A stretch of DNA of 64,000 nt. Origin: JAFKFJ01 sp963786445 (GTDB lineage: Bacteria; Pseudomonadota; Alphaproteobacteria; Acetobacterales; Acetobacteraceae). Both the position numbers and the translations under genes were made by a program. This document shows, piece by piece, positions 1 to 8,636 of this stretch (positions within the stretch are counted from its first letter, which is position 1; each line of letters opens with the position of its first letter). The stretch lies in assembly GCA_963786445.1 (NCBI GenBank), contig CAWAZU010000028.1, forward strand, positions 124,001 to 188,000. Direction: 5' to 3'. The notes beneath the pieces are model-generated. The model was not told the DNA's origin. It ran no database searches and saw only the letters and a list, made by a program, of their open reading frames with translations.

Positions 1-1
1 C

Positions 2-838
2 CGGCGGCGGGCTGCCGCGTTCGCTCTGACAACCGGCCTCGCGCTCGCCTCGGCCGGTCCGGCGCTGGCGCAGGTGCCGAAGCCGTGGGAGATCGGCTTC
101 CAGACCGCGCACAGCCCGGTGATGAAGCAGGTCGAGAGCCTGAACACGCTGGTGATGTGGATCATCACCCTCATCACCCTGCTCGTCGGCTTGCTGCTGG
201 TCTATGTGCTGTACCGCTACAACGCGCACCGCAACCCGGTGCCGAGCCGCACCGTCCACCACACGCTGCTGGAGGTGGCGTGGACGGTGGTGCCGGTGCT
301 GATCCTGGCGATCATCGTGATCCCGAGCTTCCGCCTCATCTACTACGAGGACCGCACCGCCGACGCCGACCTGACGGTCAAAGTCACCGGCCATCAGTGG
401 TACTGGGAATACACCTACCCCGACCGCAACAACATCGACTTCACCAGCTACATCGTCAAGGACGCCGACCTCAAGCCGGGCGACCTGCGGCTGCTGACGG
501 TGGACAATCCGCTGGTGGTGCCGGCCGGCAAGAACATCCGCGTCCTGGAGACCAGCGGGGACGTGATCCACAGCTTCTTCATCCCGAGCCTCGGCGTGCA
601 GCGCTACGCAATTCCCGGCCGCATCATCGAGACGTGGTTCCGCGCCGACAAGCCGGGCGAGTATCATGGCGAGTGCAACCAGATCTGCGGGACCAACCAC
701 AGCTTCATGCCGATCGTCATCAAGGCGGTGACGCCGAAGGAGTTCGACGCCTGGGTGCAGCAGGCCAAGACCAAGTTCGCCGGCAATCCGTCGGCCGACC
801 CGTCGCGGTTCGCCGCCGCGACCGGAGCAGAGCAGTGA
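2..838 (+). CDS. coxB: cytochrome c oxidase subunit II (5' end cut by window)
   Basis: Subunit II of an aa3-type oxidase: it takes electrons from cytochrome c at the binuclear CuA centre and passes them to subunit I. The reading frame is open from base 2, and its first residues look like the end of a signal peptide (…ASAGPALA|Q), so the true start lies before the window; the GTG at 74 is internal. Two membrane helices follow (about nt 150-225 and 265-345), then the aromatic stretch GHQWYWEY and a C-terminal cupredoxin domain. The CuA ligands are visible as GECNQICGTNHSFM (about nt 666-707) with the upstream His of HSFFIPSLG. There is no fused cytochrome c domain. First gene of the oxidase operon; coxA starts 46 bases downstream. 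Confidence 0.97.
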   Translation, partial: RRRAAAFALTTGLALASAGPALAQVPKPWEIGFQTAHSPVMKQVESLNTLVMWIITLITLLVGLLLVYVLYRYNAHRNPVPSRTVHHTLLEVAWTVVPVLILAIIVIPSFRLIYYEDRTADADLTVKVTGHQWYWEYTYPDRNNIDFTSYIVKDADLKPGDLRLLTVDNPLVVPAGKNIRVLETSGDVIHSFFIPSLGVQRYAIPGRIIETWFRADKPGEYHGECNQICGTNHSFMPIVIKAVTPKEFDAWVQQAKTKFAGNPSADPSRFAAATGAEQ

Positions 839-884
839 GCGCGGACGCGAGCCTGTCGGGACCGCCGCGCGCAGGAGAGCCAGC

Positions 885-2486
885 ATGAGCAGCACCACGA
901 CTTACGGCCACGAGCACCACGGCGACCATCATGGCCATGCGCCGGGGTTCGTCAGGCGCTGGCTGTTCAGCACCAACCACAAGGACATCGGCACGCTCTA
1001 CCTGATCTTCGCGGTGATCGGCGGCACCACCGGCATGGCGCTGTCGCTGATCATGCGCTGGGAGCTGTTCTCGCCGGGGATGCACCATTTCAGCACCGGC
1101 CAGGAATGGAACACGGTGGTCACCGCGCACGGGCTGCTGATGATCTTCTTCGCCGTCATGCCGGCGATGATGGGCGGCTTCGGCAACTGGTTCGTGCCGC
1201 TGATGATCGGCGCGCCGGACATGGCGTTCCCGCGGCTCAACAACATCAGCTTCTGGGTGCTGGTGCCGGCGTTCTGCCTGATCGTCACCGGGCTGCTGAT
1301 GGGCAAGTCGGGCACCGGCTGGACGCTGTATCCGCCGCTGTCGAACAGCACCTACGAGCCCGGGCCGGGCATGGATTTCACGCTGTTCGCGCTGCATCTG
1401 GCCGGCATCTCCTCGCTGCTCGGCGCGATCAACTTCATCACCACGATCTTCAACATGCGCGCGCCGGGCATGACGCTGCACAAGATGCCGCTGTTCGTGT
1501 GGTCGGTGCTGGTCACTGCGTTCCTGCTGCTGCTGTCGATCCCGGTGCTGGCCGGCGCGGTCACCATGCTGATCACCGACCGCCTGTTCGGCACCGCCTT
1601 CTTCAACCCGGAGGGCGGCGGCGACCCGGTGCTGTTCCAGCACCTGTTCTGGTTCTTCGGCCATCCCGAAGTGTACATCATGATCCTGCCGGGCTTCGGC
1701 ATGATCAGCCACGTGGTCTCGACATTCTCCAAGAAGCCGGTGTTCGGCTATCTCGGCATGGCCTATGCGATGGTGGCGATCGGCGTGGTCGGGTTCGTGG
1801 TGTGGGCGCACCACATGTTCGTCTCCGGCATCGGCGTCGATACACGCGCCTACTTCATGGCCGCCACCATGGTCATCGCGGTGCCCACCGGCATCAAGAT
1901 CTTCTCCTGGATCGCCACCATGTGGGGCGGCTCGATCGAGACGAAGACGCCGATGCTGTGGGCGGTCGGCTTCATCTTCGTGTTCACCATCGGCGGCGTC
2001 ACCGGCATCGTGCTGGCCAACGCCGGCATCGACCAGGTGCTGCACAACACCTACTACGTGGTGGCGCACTTCCACTACGTGCTGTCGCTCGGCGCGGTGT
2101 TCTCGATCTTCGCCGGATTCTACTACTGGATCGGCAAGATGTCCGGGCGGCAGTATCCGGAGTTCTGGGGCAAGGTGCATTTCTGGCTGACCTTCGTCGG
2201 CGTCAACCTCACCTTCTTCCCCATGCACTTCCTCGGCCTCGCTGGCATGCCACGCCGCTACGTGGACTACCCGGAGGCGTTCCGCGGCTGGAACGAGGTC
2301 TCTACCGTCGGCGCCTTCATCTCCGGGATCGGCATGGTGGTGTTCTTCTACGTGCTCTACCGCACCTTCACCTCGAAAGAGCATCTGGCCGAGAACTACT
2401 GGGGCGAGGGGGCGACGACGCTGGAATGGAGCGTCTCGTCACCGCCGCCGTTCCACACTTTTGCGGAACTGCCGCGGGTCCGCTGA
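885..2486 (+). CDS. coxA: cytochrome c oxidase subunit I
   Basis: Catalytic subunit of the haem-copper oxidase (533 aa, family-typical), carrying low-spin haem a and the haem a3-CuB site where O2 is reduced and protons are pumped. Visible family landmarks are WFFGHPEVYIMILPGFG with the CuB His and cross-linked Tyr region, HHMF with the two further CuB histidines, the K-channel segment PTGIKIFSW, and HFHYVLSLGAVF with the haem histidines. About twelve hydrophobic segments are evident. The ATG at 885 has a GGAGAG Shine-Dalgarno just upstream. It sits between coxB and ctaB, the usual alphaproteobacterial order. Confidence 0.98.
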   Translation: MSSTTTYGHEHHGDHHGHAPGFVRRWLFSTNHKDIGTLYLIFAVIGGTTGMALSLIMRWELFSPGMHHFSTGQEWNTVVTAHGLLMIFFAVMPAMMGGFGNWFVPLMIGAPDMAFPRLNNISFWVLVPAFCLIVTGLLMGKSGTGWTLYPPLSNSTYEPGPGMDFTLFALHLAGISSLLGAINFITTIFNMRAPGMTLHKMPLFVWSVLVTAFLLLLSIPVLAGAVTMLITDRLFGTAFFNPEGGGDPVLFQHLFWFFGHPEVYIMILPGFGMISHVVSTFSKKPVFGYLGMAYAMVAIGVVGFVVWAHHMFVSGIGVDTRAYFMAATMVIAVPTGIKIFSWIATMWGGSIETKTPMLWAVGFIFVFTIGGVTGIVLANAGIDQVLHNTYYVVAHFHYVLSLGAVFSIFAGFYYWIGKMSGRQYPEFWGKVHFWLTFVGVNLTFFPMHFLGLAGMPRRYVDYPEAFRGWNEVSTVGAFISGIGMVVFFYVLYRTFTSKEHLAENYWGEGATTLEWSVSSPPPFHTFAELPRVR

Positions 2487-2495
2487 ACGGGGTCG

Positions 2496-3476
2496 ATGTC
2501 GATGATGGATCAGCGCACCGCCGGGCCGCTGGCCGGACGCGGCGGGGAGGCAGGGTCTCCGCTGGCGTTTTCCGGCAGCACGATTCTCGACGCGTCCTCG
2601 GCCGGCGACTGGTTCGCGCTGCTGAAGCCGCGCGTGGTGTCGCTGGTGGTGTTCACCGGGCTGGTCGGGCTGCTGCTGGCGCCGGGGCGGCTCAACCCGG
2701 TGCTGGCGTTCACCGCCGTGCTGTGCATCGCGGTGGCGGCCGGCGCGGCCGGCGCCCTCAACATGTGGTACGATCGTGACATCGACGCGCTGATGCGGCG
2801 CACCGCCAACCGGCCGATCCCGGCCGGGCGGATCGCGCCGGAACAGGCGCTGGCGTTCGGGCTGACGCTCGCGGTCGGCTCGGTGCTGGTGATGGGGCTG
2901 GCCACCAACCTGTTCGCCGCCGCGGTGCTGGCGGTCTCGATCGGGTTCTACGTGGGCGTCTATACGATCTGGCTGAAGCGGCGGACGCCGCAGAACATCG
3001 TCATCGGCGGTGCGGCCGGCGCGTTCCCGCCGCTGATCGGCTGGGCGGCGGTGACCGGCGGTGTCGGGGTGCTGCCGCTGCTGCTGTTCGCCATCGTGTT
3101 CTTCTGGACGCCGCCGCATTTCTGGGCGCTGTCGCTGTGGGCGCACGGCGACTACGCCCGCGCCGGCGTGCCGATGCTGCCGGTGGTGGCCGGTGCGCGC
3201 GCCACCCGCCGGCACATCATGCTCTACACGCTGGTGCTGGCGCCGCTCGGCGTGGCGCCGTGGGCGCTGCATCTGGCCGGCCCGGTCTATGGCCTGGCGG
3301 CGACGGCGCTCGGCGCCGGCTTCGTGGTCGCCGCGCTGCGCGTGCTGCGCGACCGCCAGGACGCGGACGGGCGCAGCCTGACGCGCGACGCGCCGGCGCG
3401 CGCGCTGTTCCGCTACTCGCTGCTCTATCTCGCCGTGCTGTTCGCCGCGCTGGCGGTGGACCGGCTGGCCGGTTGA
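2496..3476 (+). CDS. ctaB: protoheme IX farnesyltransferase (haem O synthase)
   Basis: UbiA-family membrane prenyltransferase (326 aa) that adds a farnesyl group to haem B to give haem O, the precursor of haem A for the oxidase encoded upstream. The first Asp-rich motif is seen as NMWYDRDIDALMRRT, followed by NRPIPAGRI, both diagnostic of the CyoE/CtaB family. About eight to nine membrane segments are predicted by eye. It begins 9 bases after the coxA stop, so it is almost certainly co-transcribed. The N-terminal 30 residues are poorly conserved in type, so the exact start (ATG 2496 versus the Met two codons later) is open. Confidence 0.96.
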   Translation: MSMMDQRTAGPLAGRGGEAGSPLAFSGSTILDASSAGDWFALLKPRVVSLVVFTGLVGLLLAPGRLNPVLAFTAVLCIAVAAGAAGALNMWYDRDIDALMRRTANRPIPAGRIAPEQALAFGLTLAVGSVLVMGLATNLFAAAVLAVSIGFYVGVYTIWLKRRTPQNIVIGGAAGAFPPLIGWAAVTGGVGVLPLLLFAIVFFWTPPHFWALSLWAHGDYARAGVPMLPVVAGARATRRHIMLYTLVLAPLGVAPWALHLAGPVYGLAATALGAGFVVAALRVLRDRQDADGRSLTRDAPARALFRYSLLYLAVLFAALAVDRLAG

Positions 3477-3477
3477 G

Positions 3478-3642
3478 ATGATGTCCGCACGACCGGCCCC
3501 GCCCCCGTCCTCCGACGATGCCGCGCTGGCGCGCCGCCGCCGCGGGCGCAATATCGCGCTGTTCGCGGCGCTGCTGGCGCTGGCGCTGCTGTTCTACGCC
3601 ATCGCGATGGTGAAGATGGCGCAACTCGGCCTCGGCGGCTGA
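3478..3642 (+). CDS. small single-helix oxidase assembly protein (CoxF-like)
   Basis: A 54-residue protein starting one base after the ctaB stop and ending ten bases before ctaG. It has a polar, proline- and arginine-rich N-terminus (RRRRGRN) and one hydrophobic helix (IALFAALLALALLFYAIAM) followed by VKMAQLG. Alphaproteobacterial oxidase operons regularly carry a short membrane protein at exactly this place between ctaB and ctaG, often annotated CoxF or a cytochrome c oxidase accessory protein. Assignment rests on position, length and topology, not on a catalytic motif. Confidence 0.75.
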   Translation: MMSARPAPPPSSDDAALARRRRGRNIALFAALLALALLFYAIAMVKMAQLGLGG

Positions 3643-3652
3643 GCGGCGCGCG

Positions 3653-4246
3653 ATGGCCGCACGGCAAAAGCCCAGCCGGACGCTCGCGGTCTTGCTGGCC
3701 GCGGTGGCGGCCGGCATGGTCGGGATGTCGTTTGCCGCGATCCCGCTCTATCGCGTGTTCTGCGCCGTCACCGGCTATGGCGGCACGCCGCAGATCGGGC
3801 CGGAGACCAGCCGCAGCATCAGCGATCGAACCGTCGTCGTGCGCTTCGACGCCGACACCGATGCGAAACTGCCCTGGCGGTTCGCGCCGCAGCAGAAGCA
3901 GGTCACGCTGCAACTCGGCGAGCAGCAGGTGGCCTTCTATGACGCGCGCAACGACTCCGCGCAGCCGGTCAGCGGCATCGCGGTGTACAACGTGACGCCC
4001 GATAAAATCGGCAAATATTTCCACAAGACGGCGTGCTTCTGCTTCAACGAGCAGACGCTGGCGGCAGGGCAGGAGATGCAGTTGCCGGTCAGTTTTTGGG
4101 TCGATCCGGCGCTGGCGGCCGATCCCTCGACCGCCGACGTGACCACGATCACGCTCTCCTATACGTTCTTCCGCTCGCTCGACGATGCGGCGAAGAGCGG
4201 CAAGCTGGCAACCGCGGGGCCGCATGTCGGGCCGCTGGTGCGCTGA
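3653..4246 (+). CDS. ctaG: cytochrome c oxidase assembly protein CtaG/Cox11
   Basis: Copper chaperone that delivers Cu to the CuB site of subunit I. The 197-aa protein has one N-terminal membrane helix (about residues 9-30) and a periplasmic immunoglobulin-like domain. The copper-binding CFCF motif is visible (KTACFCFNEQT, nt about 4024-4056), as is the family signature YRVFCAVTGYGGTPQ right after the helix. Located between the small CoxF-like gene and coxC as expected. Confidence 0.97.
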   Translation: MAARQKPSRTLAVLLAAVAAGMVGMSFAAIPLYRVFCAVTGYGGTPQIGPETSRSISDRTVVVRFDADTDAKLPWRFAPQQKQVTLQLGEQQVAFYDARNDSAQPVSGIAVYNVTPDKIGKYFHKTACFCFNEQTLAAGQEMQLPVSFWVDPALAADPSTADVTTITLSYTFFRSLDDAAKSGKLATAGPHVGPLVR

Positions 4247-4327
4247 GGCATCGCCCCTTGAAGCGCGCGGCAATATGGGGATGATGCCGCTATCGCCTGG
4301 GTTCGGCTCTTCTGAGACGGGGACGAA

Positions 4328-5179
4328 ATGAACACCGACACGCACGCCGTGAGCAGCTTTCCGGGGAGCTCCGGCCTGAAGCAGCCGTATCACCTGGTCG
4401 ATCCCAGCCCGTGGCCGCTGCTCGGCGCGCTCGGCGGCGGGCTGACCGTGGTCGGCATCATCCTGGCCGCGCGCTATGGCAGCTACGCCTTGCTGGTGGT
4501 GGGCGCCGCCGTGATCCTGGCCACCATGTTCTTCTGGTGGCGCGACGTGCTGCGCGAGAGCCGGGTGGCCGGCCTGCACTCGCCGGTGGTACAGCTCGGC
4601 CTGCGCTACGGGATGACGCTGTTCATCACCAGCGAGGTGATGTTCTTCGTCGCGTTCTTCTGGGCGTATTTCAACTATGCGCTGTATCCCGACCATGTCG
4701 CGGGCAACACCGCCGGCGTCTGGCCGCCGCCCGGCGTCATCACCTTCGACCCGTTCCACCTGCCGTTCCTCAACACGCTGATCCTGCTGCTGTCGGGCAC
4801 CACGATCACCTGGGCGCACCATTCGCTGATCGAGAAAGACCGGCGCGGCCTGGTCATCGGGCTGGCGCTGACCGTGCTGCTGGGGCTGTCGTTCACCGCC
4901 TGCCAGGCGATCGAGTATTCCGACGCGCCGTTCCACTTCACCGGCGGCGTCTATCCGTCGGTGTTTTTCCTCGCGACCGGCTTCCACGGGTTCCACGTCA
5001 TCGTCGGCACCTGCTTCCTGATCGTGTGCTTCTTTCGTGCCCGGGCCGGCCAGTTCACGCCGCAGCGGCATTTTGGCTTCGAGGCGGCGGCCTGGTACTG
5101 GCATTTCGTCGATGTCGTGTGGCTGTTCCTGTTCATCTGCATCTACTGGTGGGGCGCCGGCCCGGTCGTCGCCAGGTGA
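4328..5179 (+). CDS. coxC: cytochrome c oxidase subunit III
   Basis: Subunit III (283 aa) stabilises the catalytic core and binds lipid near the D-channel. Landmarks are PYHLVDPSPWPLLGAL at the N-terminus, TSEVMFFVAFFWAYF, and the closing segment WYWHFVDVVWLFLFICIYWWG. Seven hydrophobic helices are apparent. The 81-base spacer after ctaG is the largest in the operon; nothing clearly promoter-like stood out in it. Confidence 0.97.
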   Translation: MNTDTHAVSSFPGSSGLKQPYHLVDPSPWPLLGALGGGLTVVGIILAARYGSYALLVVGAAVILATMFFWWRDVLRESRVAGLHSPVVQLGLRYGMTLFITSEVMFFVAFFWAYFNYALYPDHVAGNTAGVWPPPGVITFDPFHLPFLNTLILLLSGTTITWAHHSLIEKDRRGLVIGLALTVLLGLSFTACQAIEYSDAPFHFTGGVYPSVFFLATGFHGFHVIVGTCFLIVCFFRARAGQFTPQRHFGFEAAAWYWHFVDVVWLFLFICIYWWGAGPVVAR

Positions 5180-5195
5180 GAAGGGGCGCCGCAGC

Positions 5196-5567
5196 GTGGC
5201 GCCGCCGCCGCCGCGCCCGCCGGTCTCGCCGCTGTTCACGGCGCTGCATTGCCGTTGCCCGCGCTGCGGCGAAGGAAAGCTGTATTCCGGACTGCTGACG
5301 GTGCGCGAGCGCTGCGCGGTGTGCGGCCTCGACCTGCGCGCGGCCGACACCGGCGATGGGCCGGCGGTGTTCGTCATGTTCTTCCTCAGCATCGTCGTGG
5401 TCGGGCTGGCGCTGTGGGTGGAGTACGCGTTCTCGCCGCCGCTCTGGGTGCATGCGGTGCTGTGGCCGCTGCCGACGCTGGCGCTGGCGATCGCGGTGAT
5501 GCGTCCGGCGAAGGCGCTGATGGTGGCGCTGCAATACCGCACGCGGGCGAGCGAGATGGGGTTGTGA
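5196..5567 (+). CDS. DUF983 family membrane protein
   Basis: Protein of about 123 aa with an N-terminal zinc-ribbon-like pair of CxxC motifs (CRCPRCGEG … CAVCGLD) and two hydrophobic helices (VFVMFFLSIVVVGLALW and VHAVLWPLPTLALAIAVM). DUF983 genes commonly sit directly after coxC in alphaproteobacterial oxidase operons and are thought to be assembly-related, but their biochemistry is unknown. I chose GTG 5196 because it follows the coxC stop by 16 bases and is preceded by GAGAAGGGG; longer starts run back into coxC. Confidence 0.85.
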   Translation: MAPPPPRPPVSPLFTALHCRCPRCGEGKLYSGLLTVRERCAVCGLDLRAADTGDGPAVFVMFFLSIVVVGLALWVEYAFSPPLWVHAVLWPLPTLALAIAVMRPAKALMVALQYRTRASEMGL

Positions 5568-6262
5568 CCGCGGTCGCCCGGCGGCTCGTGGTGCCGGCGC
5601 TGAGCACGCTGGCCATGCTGGCGGTGCTGCTGGGGCTGGGCACGTGGCAGGTGCAGCGCCTCGCCTGGAAGCGCGGGCTGATCGCCGAGATCGCCGCCGC
5701 CGAGCAGGCGCCGGCCGTTCCGCTGCCGCCGCGTCCCGGACCGTTCGAAAAAGTGGCGGTGCGCGGGCGGCTGCGGCCGGACCTCGCGGGGCTCTACGGG
5801 GCGCAGGTGCATGAGGCGCCCGCCGGCCCGGTGCTCGGCGGCCAGCTGGTCGTGCCGCTGGAGCGCGCCGGGGCGCCGCCGCTGCTGGTCGATCTCGGCT
5901 GGGTGCCGGCGCCGGATGGGCACCTGCCGAAGCTGGCGCTGCCATCGGGCGAGACGGAGATCGACGGCTATGTCCGCCCACCGGACCGTCCCGGCTGGTT
6001 CTCCGCGCGTGACAATCCGCAGGCGCGGCTGTTCTACACGCTCGACCCGCCGGCGATCGGCGCGGCGCTCGGCCTGCCGCAGGTGGCGCCGTTCACGCTG
6101 GTGGCGCTGGGACAAGCGCCGCCGCAGGGCTGGCCGGAGCCGGCGCAGCATTTGCCGCGCCCGCCCAACAACCATCTGCAATACGCGCTCACCTGGTACG
6201 GCCTGGCCTGCGTGCTGGTGATCGAGTTCGGCCTCTATGCCCGGAAAGTGCTCCGCCGATGA
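5564..6262 (+). CDS. SURF1 family cytochrome oxidase assembly protein
   Basis: About 232 aa with the SURF1 topology: an N-terminal helix ending in the signature GLGTWQVQRLAWKRGLI, a large periplasmic domain, and a C-terminal helix preceded by NNHLQYALTWYGLA, the family's most conserved motif. SURF1 helps insert haem A into subunit I. The GTG start at 5564 overlaps the DUF983 stop (GTGA), and its own stop overlaps the next gene (ATGA), indicating translational coupling. Confidence 0.93.
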   Translation: MTAVARRLVVPALSTLAMLAVLLGLGTWQVQRLAWKRGLIAEIAAAEQAPAVPLPPRPGPFEKVAVRGRLRPDLAGLYGAQVHEAPAGPVLGGQLVVPLERAGAPPLLVDLGWVPAPDGHLPKLALPSGETEIDGYVRPPDRPGWFSARDNPQARLFYTLDPPAIGAALGLPQVAPFTLVALGQAPPQGWPEPAQHLPRPPNNHLQYALTWYGLACVLVIEFGLYARKVLRR

Positions 6263-7740
6263 CTGCGTATGACCGTCTCGCCGCCCGCTTCGCCCGCATC
6301 GCCACGGTGCAGGAGGCGGCGGCCATGCTGGGCTGGGACGCGGCGGCGATGATGCCGCCGGGCGGGGCGGCGGCGCGCGGCGACCAGCTGGCGGTGCTGG
6401 CCGGCCTCGCGCATGGCCTGCTCATCGCGCCGGAGGTCGGCGACGATGTGGCGGCGGCCGAGGCGGGCGGCGATGTCTGGCGCGAGGCAAACCTGCGCCT
6501 GATGCGCCACGCCTGGCTGCGTGCCACCGCGGTGCCGGCCGATCTGGTGGAGGCGCAGGCGCGCGCCAACGCGGCCTGCGAGACAATCTGGCGGGAGGCG
6601 CGGCGCGACTCGGATTTTGCCCGTGTCGCCCCGTCGCTCGCGGAAGTGGTGAACCTCACCCGCCAGCAGGCGGCGGCGCTGGCCGCCGCGCTCGGCCTTT
6701 CGCCGTATGATGCGCTGATGGACGGCTACCAGCGCGGCATCGGCGTGGCCGACGTGATGCCGGTGTTTTCCGCCTACGGCGACTTCCTGCGCGAGGCGCT
6801 GCCGCGCGCCGAGGCGCTGCAGGCCGCCCGCCCCGCGCCGCTGCGCCCGACCGGACCGTTCCCGGCGGAGCAGCAGGAGGCGCTGTGCCGGCGCCTGTCC
6901 GCGGCGGCGGGGCTGGAGCCGGCGCATTCGCGGCTGGATCGCTCGGCGCATCCGTTCTGCGGCGGCACGCCGAGCGATGTGCGCATCACCACGCGCTACG
7001 ACGCGGCGGATTTCGCCCAGGCGCTGATGGGTGTGATGCACGAGACCGGCCACGCGCTCTACGAACGCGGCCTGCCCGAAGCGCACGCGCGCCAGCCGGT
7101 CGGCGAGGCGGCGGGGATGGCGGCGCACGAGAGCCAGTCGCTGCTGATCGAAATGCAGGCCTGCCGCTCGGACGCCTATCTCGGCTGGCTGGCGCCGCTG
7201 CTGCACGCGGCGTTCGGCGGCGGCGCGGCGGCCTATGAGCCGAAAAATCTCGGCCGGCTGTGGCGGCGCGTGCAGCGCGGTTTTATTCGAGTCGATGCCG
7301 ACGAAATGACCTATCCGGCGCATATCATCCTGCGCTTCCGGCTGGAGCAGGCGCTGGTGGCCGGTGATTTGCTGGTAGGCGACCTCCCGGGCGCGTGGAA
7401 CGGGGAGATGAAAAAACTGCTCGGCATCGTGCCGCCGGACGACGCGCGCGGATGTTTGCAGGACATCCACTGGTACGACGGCGCGATCGGCTATTTCCCG
7501 AGCTACACGCTGGGTGCGATGGCGGCGGCGCAGATGATGGCGGCGGCGCGGCGCGAGGTTTTTGACCTCGATGCGGCGCTCGGGCGCGGCGACCTCGGCC
7601 CGCTGGTCGGATGGCTGCGGGAGCGCGTGCATGGGTGGGGCAGCCTGCTCGGCTTCAACGACCTGCTGCGCGAGGCCACCGGCAAGCCGCTCGACCCCGC
7701 GGATTTCGAGGCGCATCTGGCGGCGCGCTACCTCGTCTGA
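6259..7740 (+). CDS. carboxypeptidase Taq, M32 family
   Basis: Metal-dependent carboxypeptidase of 493 aa that removes C-terminal residues from peptides. The zinc site is clear: HETGH at residues 261-265 (HExxH), with the downstream HESQS motif typical of M32 around residue 290 and the late motif FxLExAL in the form LRFRLEQAL. It starts inside the SURF1 stop codon (ATGA) and so may be read from the oxidase transcript, although it has no known role in oxidase assembly. Its 3' end overlaps the convergent transporter gene by 13 bases. Confidence 0.95.
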   Translation: MTAYDRLAARFARIATVQEAAAMLGWDAAAMMPPGGAAARGDQLAVLAGLAHGLLIAPEVGDDVAAAEAGGDVWREANLRLMRHAWLRATAVPADLVEAQARANAACETIWREARRDSDFARVAPSLAEVVNLTRQQAAALAAALGLSPYDALMDGYQRGIGVADVMPVFSAYGDFLREALPRAEALQAARPAPLRPTGPFPAEQQEALCRRLSAAAGLEPAHSRLDRSAHPFCGGTPSDVRITTRYDAADFAQALMGVMHETGHALYERGLPEAHARQPVGEAAGMAAHESQSLLIEMQACRSDAYLGWLAPLLHAAFGGGAAAYEPKNLGRLWRRVQRGFIRVDADEMTYPAHIILRFRLEQALVAGDLLVGDLPGAWNGEMKKLLGIVPPDDARGCLQDIHWYDGAIGYFPSYTLGAMAAAQMMAAARREVFDLDAALGRGDLGPLVGWLRERVHGWGSLLGFNDLLREATGKPLDPADFEAHLAARYLV

Positions 7741-8600
7741 TCGCGCGCCCCGGCCAGTTCGCTCGCCACCGGCGCGTGGTTGAGCAGCGCCGCCAATACC
7801 GTGCCGCCAAACGCGTTGCCGAGCAGCGTCGGCAGTAGAAACCGGAAAAAATAGTCGCCGACCGAGGCATGGCCGGTGGCGACCCCGAACGCCAACTCGA
7901 CCGACCCGGCGATCACGTGCGGGAACTGGCAGAGTGCGACCACGTACGTGATGATGATGATGATGAACACCCGCGCCGGCCCCGCGCCGGGCAGCAGCCA
8001 CACCATCAGCCCGATCAGCCATCCCGCCGAGCCGGCGGTGAGCAGCGTGGTCCAGAACGGCTGGCCCATCACCTGCGCCGACAGCGCCGCCATCGCCGCC
8101 CGCGCCGAGGGATCAAAAATGCCCGGCTGGGCGGCGATGGCGCCGAACGCCCAGGTGCCGAGCAGGTTCGCGGCCAGCACGATGGCCCAGACCCGCATCG
8201 TGGCGCGCAGCGTTGTCAGGTCGCGCCGCGTCAGCGTCGGGATCAGCGCGGTCAGCGTGGTCTCGGTGAACAGCTGCTGGCGGCCGAGGATGACGATCAG
8301 GAAGCCGACGGAATAGCCGAACGCCGCCACCAACCGTCGCCACGGCGCATCCGGCAGCCCGGCCATGAGATACGCCTCCGCCACCATCGAGAACCCGATG
8401 GACAGACCTGAGGCGAGGCCGGACCAGGCGAGGCCGGAAAAATCGCGCTGCAGCTCGATCTCGCCCTGTTCGCGGACGATCTCGTGGATGACCAGCGGGC
8501 CGAGCGGTGCCCGCTCGGCCGCCTGGCGCTGCTCGCGCCGGTCGAGGTGCGGGGAGTGCTCGCCGGCTGCGACGGCCTGGGTTGCTGGGGGCTGGTCCAT
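7728..8600 (-). CDS. formate/nitrite transporter family protein
   Basis: About 290 aa inner-membrane protein of the FNT fold with six hydrophobic helices after a charged 60-residue N-terminal tail, which resembles the YfdC-type branch rather than classic FocA. Recognisable stretches are GLASGLSIGFSMVAEAYL, LLGTWAFGAI and the FPHVIAGSVELAFG helix with its central His region; FNT channels pass small monovalent anions. I prefer ATG 8600; a TTG four codons upstream is possible. The substrate cannot be read from the sequence. It is convergent with the M32 gene and co-directional with the DUF1479 gene. Confidence 0.8.
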   Translation of the reverse strand: MDQPPATQAVAAGEHSPHLDRREQRQAAERAPLGPLVIHEIVREQGEIELQRDFSGLAWSGLASGLSIGFSMVAEAYLMAGLPDAPWRRLVAAFGYSVGFLIVILGRQQLFTETTLTALIPTLTRRDLTTLRATMRVWAIVLAANLLGTWAFGAIAAQPGIFDPSARAAMAALSAQVMGQPFWTTLLTAGSAGWLIGLMVWLLPGAGPARVFIIIIITYVVALCQFPHVIAGSVELAFGVATGHASVGDYFFRFLLPTLLGNAFGGTVLAALLNHAPVASELAGARDQTR

Positions 8601-8636
8601 AGCCGCCGCCAACGCGGCAGCTTCGCGGCGGTCGCA

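Noticed and set aside
720..2384. Long minus-strand reading frame opposite coxA
   Set aside because: His/Asp/Arg-rich antisense shadow typical of high-GC DNA; coxA on the plus strand is certain. The same applies to many other long antisense frames in the window.
7950..7970. Run of gatgatgatgatgat as a microsatellite
   Set aside because: It lies within the transporter gene and encodes an isoleucine-rich membrane helix.
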